Source: Nitrososphaeria archaeon (GTDB lineage: Archaea > Thermoproteota > Nitrososphaeria > Nitrososphaerales > JANXEG01). Taken from it: a stretch of 59,033 bases of DNA. Shown piece by piece: positions 1 to 6,743 of the stretch. The notes beneath the pieces were generated by a model. It was given only the letters and a program-made list of their open reading frames with translations, was not told the origin of the DNA and searched no databases. Position numbers and translations under genes: made by a program. How positions within the stretch are numbered: position 1 is the first letter of the stretch; every line of letters starts with the position of its first letter. The DNA is taken from assembly GCA_029775915.1 (NCBI GenBank), contig JARVKA010000007.1:1-59033 (forward strand). The letters run 5' to 3'.

Positions 1-126
1 GCAAAGCAGGATCAAATGTTAGCAAAGCAGGATCAAATGTTAGCAAAGCAGGATCAAATGTTAGCAAAGCAGGATCAAATGTTAGCAAAGCAGGATCAAA
101 TGTTAGCAAAGCAGGATCAAATGTTA
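1..126 (+). repeat. six perfect tandem copies of a 21-bp unit
   Basis: A 21-bp unit starting gcaaagcagg repeats at 1, 22, 43, 64, 85 and 106 with no mismatch, and may extend left of the window. Each unit encodes exactly one heptad (AKQDQML), so copy-number changes would lengthen or shorten the coil without a frameshift. Identity at third codon positions shows recent expansion or homogenisation. Confidence 0.95.
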
Positions 127-252
127 GAGCTTCAAAAGCAAACTCTTAGTGAAATAAAAGCTTTAAGAGCGGATTTAAGAATAATGTTTGATGAGAGACT
201 TAGAGTTATTGAACGCGATATAGCACTTATTAAAGCTAAATTAAGTTTATAA
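1..252 (+). CDS. coiled-coil protein, C-terminal part (5' end outside window)
   Basis: The frame is open through the left edge, so only the C-terminal 83 residues are seen and the true start lies upstream. Residues 1-42 are six exact copies of the heptad AKQDQML. A non-repetitive, charged helical tail (about 40 residues) follows and ends in IKAKLSL. The heptad pattern, with L and M recurring every seven residues, predicts a long parallel coiled coil, probably an oligomerisation module. From memory, similar KQD-rich tails occur at the C-terminus of some archaeal proteins, including some annotated as acylphosphatases, but the head domain is not in this window, so no function is assigned. Confidence 0.75.
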   Translation, partial: AKQDQMLAKQDQMLAKQDQMLAKQDQMLAKQDQMLAKQDQMLELQKQTLSEIKALRADLRIMFDERLRVIERDIALIKAKLSL

Positions 253-339
253 TCAAAAGTGCATGAAATAAATTTACGTATGTTAATAAATGGCATTAAA
301 TGTTAGGGATAATCTACAAAGCTAATTAAGGGAGGGGTG

Positions 340-956
340 TTGATTAAGAGAGTTAATTATAGGCGTCTTAGTTTATCAAGATGATATAAAAGAGCATATC
401 GCCAAAATTCACATTAAAGGAGCTACAATTTAATGGTAGAGTGATAACTGTGAAGAAAAGTTATGGTTTAAAGGCTTTGAATGGTTTGATCATAGCTGTG
501 GAAAGAGTACTGTAATAGGTAAGCTCTCAACCTTTAACTAAACCATTACTATAATGAAAGAGAGAATTCAAAAAGGAATGCTAGTTATGGGATTTATAAT
601 GCTTGCCTCAAAAGTTTACGATAGAATTGTTAGTGAAATGAATCAACCAACTTAGTTCTTAATGTGGTGATAGAGAGATGCTTTTGGTAGGCAAAAAGAG
701 ATTTGAAGTAGATCCTGATATAACGATAATTGGGGATAAGAAGTTTAAAGGGTTTTATTAGAGCACTTGTAATTAGAGGGATAGGACCTACGTTCAAATA
801 CTTCCAAAATTAAACGATCGCATTGTGGCCGTTCAACAAGAAAATATTATCGGGGTGGTTTTTCATCCTGAATTGACAAATGATAGTAAATTGCATTAAT
901 ACTTCATAAAGATCGTTGCTGGAGCTTCAAAAACAAAAATACTCCTTATCACATAA
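340..956 (+). pseudogene. pdxT: pdxT remnant (PLP synthase glutaminase subunit)
   Basis: No intact frame exists here, but successive frames give PdxT blocks in the right order. IIGVLVYQDDIKEHI (356-400) matches the PdxT N-terminus. GLIIA followed by ESTVIG after a 2-nt insertion (about 481-522) matches the GGES region. GMLVMG...IMLASKVYDR comes next, with the catalytic Cys segment missing. NQPT...LNVVIER follows, then VAVQQENIIGVVFHPELTND (about 820-887) with the His/Glu part of the triad, and finally KLH-stop-YFIKI (891-914), where a Glu codon has become TAA. A good Shine-Dalgarno sequence (gggagggg, 330-337) still precedes a TTG at 340. Several frameshifts, stops and deletions show long decay rather than one sequencing error. 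No pdxS partner is in the window. Confidence 0.85.
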
Positions 957-1002
957 ATAAAATCACATACTCATAATGGGTTATCCCTAAAGTTGAATAT
1001 TA

Positions 1003-1422
1003 TTATCTGTATGATTTTTGCCTTCTTCTTCTTGGTCCAGGTCCTCCAAATTTTTTAGGCTCGGTTTGACGAGGATCACCGGTTAAAAGATGCTTATCAA
1101 ACTCAATTATTCTTTTTTTCAAATTCTCATCTTTAAACCAACCTACTAAAGCTCTTGAAATCGCTATAGCGGCAGCTTCAGCTTGACCCATGAACCCTCC
1201 ACCTTTAACCTTAACCTCAATATCTACTTTATCTCTTAAATCTCCAGCCAATTCTAATGGAGTCATAATTCTTTCACGCGCAACTTCAGGAGTGATTAAC
1301 TCAACTGGTATTGAATTTATTCTTACTACTCCCTTACCTGGCATAATAGCCGCTGTAGCCCTAGCCGTTTTTCTTGAACCTGAATAAAGCTCGAAGGCTT
1401 TTGCCTTTTTCGCTGCAGGCAT
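1003..1422 (-). CDS. rpsI: 30S ribosomal protein S9
   Basis: Archaeal/eukaryotic-type S9 (uS9), 139 residues. The basic C-terminus RRRRQKSYR is the conserved tail that reaches towards the P-site tRNA. The internal segment with [19 protein letters not shown] is the family core. ATG at 1422 is preferred to the upstream GTG at 1431 because ggaagggtg lies just before it and it leaves a one-base gap after the rplM stop. It is the last gene of the rpoD-rpl18e-rplM-rpsI operon. The rpoN, rpoK and rps2 genes that often follow in archaea are absent; a pdxT remnant lies downstream instead. Confidence 0.97.
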   Translation of the reverse strand: MPAAKKAKAFELYSGSRKTARATAAIMPGKGVVRINSIPVELITPEVARERIMTPLELAGDLRDKVDIEVKVKGGGFMGQAEAAAIAISRALVGWFKDENLKKRIIEFDKHLLTGDPRQTEPKKFGGPGPRRRRQKSYR

Positions 1423-1423
1423 T

Positions 1424-1879
1424 TTATTCACCCTTCCAACCTAATTGTAAAGCTAAATCACCTAACATTACATAATATGATAAAGGCTTTTTTGCTTTTG
1501 CATCCTCAAATGTAACTTTTTCCACATGATTATACTCTTTTGGTACGCCTACATAAACTCTTAATCTCTTTAATGCTTCTCTACCCTTACTCTTCCGTCG
1601 GGGTATCATACCTCGAATCATTTTGGTGAGGATTCGAGCTGGATTTCTTGGATGAAATGGTCCATATTTTGGTTGTACAACGCTACTAATCTCCAATTTC
1701 TCTAACCACTCATTAATTACACTCTCTCTTTTACCAGATATAAGAGATTTTTCAGCATTAACAACGATTACGCGATTACCTTGAAGTAAAAGCTTTGCAA
1801 CGTGTGAAGCAAGCCTACCGCAAATTAAATATTGAGCATCTACCACTATTTGAGAAGTTTTCTTTTCACTAACCTCCAA
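1424..1879 (-). CDS. rplM: 50S ribosomal protein L13
   Basis: Archaeal L13 (uL13), 151 residues, with the family signatures [18 protein letters not shown] near the N-terminus and [12 protein letters not shown]...[15 protein letters not shown] in the middle. It probably starts at TTG 1879, overlapping the end of rpl18e, which implies translational coupling. The order L18e-L13-S9 is the conserved archaeal arrangement. Confidence 0.97.
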   Translation of the reverse strand: MEVSEKKTSQIVVDAQYLICGRLASHVAKLLLQGNRVIVVNAEKSLISGKRESVINEWLEKLEISSVVQPKYGPFHPRNPARILTKMIRGMIPRRKSKGREALKRLRVYVGVPKEYNHVEKVTFEDAKAKKPLSYYVMLGDLALQLGWKGE

Positions 1880-2234
1880 TTAAAATCACCCCACTTCCAT
1901 CAGGATACCTATCCATAAACTCTAAGATATGTAAAGCTTCACCACCTGCCTTTAAGATCTTACTCTTTGCAGAATTTGTAAAGCTATAAGCTCCTACAAT
2001 TACATTGTGATTTATTATACCGCCGCCTAAAACTTTTCCAGGAACTAAAACCTTATCGCCACTCTTTGTTAACTTGGATATTTTACCTACATTTACGCAC
2101 GGCCTTTTAGAGCGGTGCTTTAATAAATATTCAGCAGCTGCTTCCCAAATTTTATAACGACCTTTAGCTGAGGCTTTTCTTAACCTATAAATCGTTGTAT
2201 TAAAGATTGGATTACCAATTTTAACCATACTCAC
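1869..2234 (-). CDS. rpl18e: 50S ribosomal protein L18e
   Basis: Archaeal L18e (eL18), 121 residues, the normal length. It shows the characteristic RPCVNVGKISKLTKSGDKVLVPGKVLGGG core. The gene ends with TAG immediately followed by TGA, and overlaps both rpoD upstream and rplM downstream, so the cluster is translated as one compact operon. Confidence 0.97.
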   Translation of the reverse strand: MSMVKIGNPIFNTTIYRLRKASAKGRYKIWEAAAEYLLKHRSKRPCVNVGKISKLTKSGDKVLVPGKVLGGGIINHNVIVGAYSFTNSAKSKILKAGGEALHILEFMDRYPDGSGVILIGG

Positions 2235-2862
2235 TACTCACCTTGTTGATAAATTCACTCAACTTACGCTCAAGAATCTCTACCGCTTTAATAAATATTT
2301 CATACGCTGGAATAGCACCTACAGATTCAATATAAAGGATGAATTCATCTTCTTTATCATTAACTGGCATTAATACCGATACAGTAGCAGGTTGCCATTT
2401 TGCATGCTCTTTACCCTTACCAAGCCTTGCATAAGCTTCTAACTTCACTTTTTGATTAGGGGCGAGTTTAACGATAGGTATAGAATCACTTACAGGTATT
2501 ACAGATTTATCTTCGGAAATTAACTCATTTGAATATACCGTTCTACTCATATCCTTAGCCTCAGCATCCAAAACTAATAAAACTCGGCACTTTGGACAAC
2601 CCAAAGCACTTTTACAATCGCATTCTTCAGGTAAAACATATTTATTAAGATCGGTTTTTAAAGGAATCATACCCAATCGATGAGCAATTAATTCATCATA
2701 CATAATTGAAGAGTTCTCAATAATAACCACATCATCTATAGCCATTGTTGGGACCTCACTAATCGCAAAGCGCCTTACCGCATTTGCGTAGCTCCGCTCA
2801 ACACCTTTCAATAAAACTCTAATCTTTTTATCATTACACTCTAATACTTGGATTTCAACCAT
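2221..2862 (-). CDS. rpoD: DNA-directed RNA polymerase subunit D
   Basis: RpoD (counterpart of bacterial alpha and eukaryotic Rpb3), 213 residues, which with subunit L nucleates RNA polymerase assembly. The N-terminal dimerisation block contains VERSYANAVRRFAISEVPTMAID. Cys81, Cys83, Cys89 and Cys92 form a C-x-C...C-x2-C set resembling the Rpb3 zinc loop. The length leaves no room for the extra ferredoxin-like Fe-S domain present in some longer archaeal RpoD proteins. rps13, rps4 and rps11, which usually precede rpoD, are missing; an AT-rich region and a divergent operon lie upstream. Confidence 0.96.
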   Translation of the reverse strand: MVEIQVLECNDKKIRVLLKGVERSYANAVRRFAISEVPTMAIDDVVIIENSSIMYDELIAHRLGMIPLKTDLNKYVLPEECDCKSALGCPKCRVLLVLDAEAKDMSRTVYSNELISEDKSVIPVSDSIPIVKLAPNQKVKLEAYARLGKGKEHAKWQPATVSVLMPVNDKEDEFILYIESVGAIPAYEIFIKAVEILERKLSEFINKVSSEYG

Positions 2863-3170
2863 TTCTATTCATCTCATAAGTGCATATTAATACCATTATT
2901 AACATAACACCAGTGTAAGCTAGAAAATAGTTTGAGCTAATTTAAATATTTATCACCAAAATAGATTGAGAACCATTATTTTATGTTTAAAGATTTAAAT
3001 ATAGATTCTTCTTAATAAGAATTTTAAACAATTGCCCTATATTCTCATCAATGTAAATAAAAATAAATAAATTTGATAAATTTGTTTATTTTCCTTATAA
3101 TATTTGAAAATTTGTTTATTTTGATATACATTTTTATATTTGCAATAACTCAATACATATTGGAAGATTA
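2863..3170. promoter_or_regulatory. divergent AT-rich promoter region between rpoD and the kor operon
   Basis: This 308-base region has no gene I can support. It separates rpoD (-) from the 2-oxoacid oxidoreductase operon (+). Towards the right a TATA-like tttttatatt (3131-3140) lies about 30 bases before a plausible start of transcription, and ggaag (3162-3166) precedes ATG 3171 at Shine-Dalgarno spacing. It also holds two identical 15-mers listed separately. Confidence 0.6.
3078..3122 (+). repeat. 15-bp direct repeat pair, 30-bp period
   Basis: AAATTTGTTTATTTT occurs at 3078-3092 and again at 3108-3122, exactly 30 bp (about three helical turns) apart, just upstream of the TATA-like element of the kor operon. 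This geometry suits two copies of a regulator binding one DNA face, but low sequence complexity makes chance possible. Confidence 0.4.
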
Positions 3171-3425
3171 ATGAATGAAACTTTAATCAAGGTTTATTAG
3201 CAAAAGGGAACTTCAAAGGGTCGAATATGTATAATAGAAGAGAGATGTAAGGGTTGCGGATTTTGTATAAAGTATTGCCCTCATAATGTGTTGGAATTTT
3301 CTGATGGATTTAATAAATATGGATATCATCCTCCAAGAGTTAAGGATATTTCTCGATGTACATTTTGTAGATTTTGTGAAGATATCTGTCCAGAATTTGC
3401 AATATTTATCGTAAAAGGTGAGTAA
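3171..3425 (+). CDS. korD: 4Fe-4S ferredoxin subunit of 2-oxoacid oxidoreductase, with internal TAG
   Basis: The frame from 3201 to the TAA at 3423 encodes a two-cluster ferredoxin: RCKGCGFCIKYCP and RCTFCRFCEDICP, each C-x2-C-x2-C-x3-C-P. This matches the delta (KorD) subunit and sits directly upstream of the alpha-beta and gamma genes. The only in-frame start is ATG 3171, well placed behind ggaag (3162-3166), but codon 10 is TAG (3198-3200). Downstream of that TAG there is no ATG, GTG or TTG before the first cysteine motif. Options are amber readthrough or pyrrolysine insertion, a non-standard start such as ATA 3225, a true nonsense mutation, or a sequencing error. With the TAG read through, the protein is 84 residues, a normal KorD length. 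Confidence 0.65.
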
Positions 3426-3431
3426 TGAATT

Positions 3432-5486
3432 ATGGTAGATGAAGAAATTCTTACTGGAGAGCATTTTATTAGTGGTAATTTTGCGTGTGCTGAAGGTGCG
3501 ATTGCAGCTGGTTGTAGATTCTTTGCTGGATACCCTATTACACCATCAACCGATATAGCTGAACGAATGGCTCAAAGATTGATTAAGTTAAACGGTATTT
3601 ATTTAGAGATGGAGGATGAGTTAGGCTCTATAAATGCAGTATTAGGCGCATCTTGTGCAGGTGTGAAAGCTATGACAGCCACATCTGGACCAGGCTTTTC
3701 TCTTATGATGGAAGGTATTGGTTATGGGATAATGGGTGAAATACCTTGTGTTATAGTGAATGTTATGAGGGGGGGTCCATCAACTGGTTTGCCCACTTTA
3801 GTTGGACAAGGGGATGTAATGCAAGCAAGATGGGGTACTCATGGCGTTCATGAAATCATAACATTAGCACCTTCCTCACCTCAAGAGATGTTTAATCTTA
3901 CCATTAAAGCATTCAACCTTTCAGAGCAATTCAGAACGCCAGTGATTTTACTCAGTGATGAAGTTGTTAGTCATATGAATGAAAAAGTTGTCATACCTAA
4001 TAAAAACGACATTTACATATATGAGAGAAGAAAGCCAAAATTATTAAGAAAAGAGGATTACTTACCGTTTAAGCCAGATGAAGATTTAGTCCCACCAATG
4101 GTAAATGCTGGTGAAGGATATTATATCCATATAACAGGTTTGACTCATGATGAACGTGGCTATCCAGCAACGAATCCTGAAGCTCAAGAACGATTGGTAA
4201 GAAGGCTTGTAGAGAAGATTAGAAATAATGCTGATAAAATTATAGATTATAAGGAGGTTAAAGTAGAGGATGCTGACGTAATCGTTGTAGCTTATGGTAT
4301 TACTTCTAGAGTTGCGATGAAAGCGATTGAATTAGCTAGAAATGAGGGTATAAAAGCGGGTTTATTACAATTGATTACAATTTGGCCCTTTCCAGAGAAA
4401 AGGATTAGAGAATTAGCTGAGAGGATAAAAGGCTTCGTTATTCCTGAGATTAATTATGGCCAAATTGCATTTGAAGTAGAGCGATGCGCATCTGGTTTAT
4501 GTAATACAATAGCTGTACCAAAAATGGGTGGAGCGATTCATAAACCTAGTGAGATATTGGATGCAATTATTGAGGCGGCGAGGGCTGAAAAGATAGAGTG
4601 TAAGAAATCAGCACCATTAAGGTTTATATATAAAACTTTAGAGGGAATAGAAGCGCTTACTAAACCTGCGATTGAACAGCATCCAAGAGATAAATACTTA
4701 AGGAGTGATCGCTTACCACATATCTTTTGCCAAGGTTGTGGGATTGGTATAGTAATAAATTGTTATGTGAAAGTGTTAGAAGAGGCTGGATTAAATAGAG
4801 ATAAAGTTGTGGTAGTTTCTGGAATAGGGTGTACAGGAAGGATTCCAGGATATTTAAAGTTAGACTCATACCATACATTACATGGTAGAGCAATACCATT
4901 TGCAACTGGTTTGAAGCTAGCTAATCCAGAGTTGAAAGTTACTGTATTTGGTGGCGATGGTGATTTATTCGCTATAGGAGCGAACCATTTTATTCATGCA
5001 GCGAGAAGAAATGTCGATTTGAATGTTATATGTGTTAATAACTTTAATTATGGTATGACTGGTGGTCAATCAGGTCCAACAACACCATTTAGCGCAAAGA
5101 CTACTACTACACCATATGGGAATATTGAGAACCCATTCAATCTACCCTATTTAGCTGCAGCCTCAGGTGCTGTTTACGTAGCTAGATGGACTACTTATCA
5201 TGTTAGACAATTGAGAAGGTCTATGATTGAATGCTTCTTAAAAAAAGGTTTTACATTCATAGAAGTGATTTCACCTTGCCCAACCGGTTATGGAAGGCCA
5301 AATAAAATTGGTGATAGTTTGGCTCAAATGGAATACTTTAGGGAGAATGCAAGGATAAAATATGGTGCAAATCCAATTGAAGGAAATATTGAATTAGGAA
5401 AACCTTTCATCGTTGGAAAGTTTTTAGATACTGAAAGACCATCTTTTATTGAGGTATATAATCAAACATTTAGAGCTGGTGGTTGA
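3432..5486 (+). CDS. korAB: 2-oxoglutarate:ferredoxin oxidoreductase, fused alpha-beta subunit
   Basis: 684 residues. Residues 1 to about 375 are a KorA-type alpha subunit (GYPITPSTDIAERMA, MEDELGSINAVLGASCAG, ATSGPGFSLM). From about residue 415 to the end is a KorB-type beta subunit with RLPHIFCQGCGIG, the thiamine diphosphate/Mg motif GDGDLFAIGANHF...NN, and GMTGGQSGPTTP. In most archaea these are two genes; here they are one frame joined by a linker of about 40 residues. The enzyme oxidatively decarboxylates a 2-oxoacid to the acyl-CoA and reduces ferredoxin. The alpha signature favours 2-oxoglutarate, but exact substrate is inference. It lies 6 bases after korD and abuts korC. Confidence 0.93.
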   Translation: MVDEEILTGEHFISGNFACAEGAIAAGCRFFAGYPITPSTDIAERMAQRLIKLNGIYLEMEDELGSINAVLGASCAGVKAMTATSGPGFSLMMEGIGYGIMGEIPCVIVNVMRGGPSTGLPTLVGQGDVMQARWGTHGVHEIITLAPSSPQEMFNLTIKAFNLSEQFRTPVILLSDEVVSHMNEKVVIPNKNDIYIYERRKPKLLRKEDYLPFKPDEDLVPPMVNAGEGYYIHITGLTHDERGYPATNPEAQERLVRRLVEKIRNNADKIIDYKEVKVEDADVIVVAYGITSRVAMKAIELARNEGIKAGLLQLITIWPFPEKRIRELAERIKGFVIPEINYGQIAFEVERCASGLCNTIAVPKMGGAIHKPSEILDAIIEAARAEKIECKKSAPLRFIYKTLEGIEALTKPAIEQHPRDKYLRSDRLPHIFCQGCGIGIVINCYVKVLEEAGLNRDKVVVVSGIGCTGRIPGYLKLDSYHTLHGRAIPFATGLKLANPELKVTVFGGDGDLFAIGANHFIHAARRNVDLNVICVNNFNYGMTGGQSGPTTPFSAKTTTTPYGNIENPFNLPYLAAASGAVYVARWTTYHVRQLRRSMIECFLKKGFTFIEVISPCPTGYGRPNKIGDSLAQMEYFRENARIKYGANPIEGNIELGKPFIVGKFLDTERPSFIEVYNQTFRAGG

Positions 5487-5487
5487 T

Positions 5488-6039
5488 ATGAGGTGGGAAA
5501 TTAGACTCGCAGGTTTTGGTGGGCAAGGGATAATATTATCAGGCTATATATTGGGAAAAGCAGCATCATTGTATGATAAAAAGAATGCAGTATTAACTCA
5601 AAGTTACGGTCCAGAAGCAAGGGGTGGAGCATGTGTTGCAGATGTAGTAATATCTGATGAGAAAATAGATTACCCAAAGATTGAATCGCCAGATGTTTTA
5701 GTAGCGATGTCACAATGGGCATATCATACTTATGTGAAGAGTGTAAAGAATAATGGTATAATATTGATTGATAGTGATTTAGTAAAAGCTGATGGAGTGA
5801 AAAATCTTTACTCAATACCTGCTACTCGCATCGCTGAGGAGCTTGGTAAAAGAATAGTCGCTAATATTTTAATGTTAGGCTTCTTTACTGTTATAACCAA
5901 TATCGTTAGTTATAAAGCAATGAGACAATCGATTCTTTCATCAATCCCGAAGGGTACTGAAGGATTTAATATAAGGGCTTTTGAAAAAGGTTATGAGTAT
6001 GGAAGATTAATCATACAAAAGGGTATTGGCTTTACGTAA
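5488..6039 (+). CDS. korC: 2-oxoacid:ferredoxin oxidoreductase gamma subunit
   Basis: Gamma subunit, 183 residues from ATG 5488, with the signatures GFGGQGIILSG near the start and SYGPEARGGACVADV around residue 45. A TTG at 5449 would give a longer frame that reads into the end of korAB; ATG 5488 fits the family N-terminus and lies one base after the korAB stop, so coupling is likely. Together D, AB and C give all four functional subunits of a Kor-type complex. Confidence 0.94.
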   Translation: MRWEIRLAGFGGQGIILSGYILGKAASLYDKKNAVLTQSYGPEARGGACVADVVISDEKIDYPKIESPDVLVAMSQWAYHTYVKSVKNNGIILIDSDLVKADGVKNLYSIPATRIAEELGKRIVANILMLGFFTVITNIVSYKAMRQSILSSIPKGTEGFNIRAFEKGYEYGRLIIQKGIGFT

Positions 6040-6109
6040 AATTTATAAAAATTTTAAAAAATTATAAATCGAATGTAATATAGTTAAGAGTTAAGAATTG
6101 TGAGGGAAT

Positions 6110-6352
6110 ATGAAGTGCGTAAAGTGCGGAAGTCCCTATGTGAATTATATGAATGTTTGTATAATGTGTGGAACTGAACAACCTCGCTCAACTTACCCAC
6201 TTAGAAGCCATCGATTAAATAAAGAGGAGCGAGAAAGATTAATCTTAGAGATTAAAGAGGGTAAGTCTCCTAAAGAGTTAGCTGAGAAGTATCATGTAAA
6301 TCACAGCCTTATATCACATTTGAGAAGAAAACTTGGTGTGATTAAAAAATAA
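6110..6352 (+). CDS. small zinc-ribbon / helix-turn-helix protein
   Basis: 80 residues. The N-terminus has CVKC and CIMC (C-x2-C pairs at about residues 3-6 and 17-20), a rubredoxin-like zinc ribbon. The C-terminal half (about residues 37-78) reads as a helix-turn-helix: a KEERERLILEIKEGKSPKELAEKY helix followed by HSLISHLRRKLG as recognition helix, similar to Hin/resolvase-type HTHs. Probably a DNA-binding regulator. It follows the kor operon after 70 bases and may control it or itself; target unknown. Confidence 0.7.
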   Translation: MKCVKCGSPYVNYMNVCIMCGTEQPRSTYPLRSHRLNKEERERLILEIKEGKSPKELAEKYHVNHSLISHLRRKLGVIKK

Positions 6353-6364
6353 TGTGGGTTTTTC

Positions 6365-6655
6365 TTACTTTTTCTTAATACTTTTGACGAATTCATTAAC
6401 GGGAAGTGCGGGCATACTCATAATCTTAATTGTACCACGTGATGATAACTCAGTTGAGATACGAAATACTGTATCATTATCTGGCGCTTCAAGTATATTA
6501 ACGAAGTCGTAAGGTCCTAAAACTGCATATTGATGTATAACTTTAGCACCCATGCTTTCAATCTCCTTGTTCACTTCAAGAATTCTTTCAGGCTTTTCTT
6601 TAATCGTCTTACTACCCTCAGCCGTGAGAGTGGAGAGAAGAACGTATATGGGCAT
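6365..6655 (-). CDS. GYD-domain protein
   Basis: 96 residues from ATG 6655. YAVLGPYDFVNILEAPD carries the GYD-type motif (here GPYD) of a small ferredoxin-fold family common in archaea and bacteria, whose biochemical role is not established. ATG 6655 is chosen over GTG 6664 because gaggaag lies directly upstream of it. It is a separate minus-strand unit with a TATA-like run at about 6675-6690. Confidence 0.8.
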   Translation of the reverse strand: MPIYVLLSTLTAEGSKTIKEKPERILEVNKEIESMGAKVIHQYAVLGPYDFVNILEAPDNDTVFRISTELSSRGTIKIMSMPALPVNEFVKSIKKK

Positions 6656-6743
6656 CTTCCTCACAAATATTTATAGTAAACACAAATATATATAGATGTA
6701 CTAAGGTTTGTGAATAAAATCAATACTGAAATAATTAGATTAA

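Noticed and set aside
1-126. CRISPR array
   Set aside because: The repeats are contiguous 21-bp units without spacers and encode heptads in frame.
3198-3200. Genome-wide reassignment of TAG to pyrrolysine
   Set aside because: TAG ends rpl18e, the radical SAM gene, DUF72, the HAD gene, prf1 and the DHH gene here; reading through DUF72 or prf1 would run deep into neighbouring genes in wrong frames.
3213-3464. Minus-strand 83-codon frame over the ferredoxin gene
   Set aside because: It is the antisense shadow of the korD cysteine motifs and has no protein-like features.
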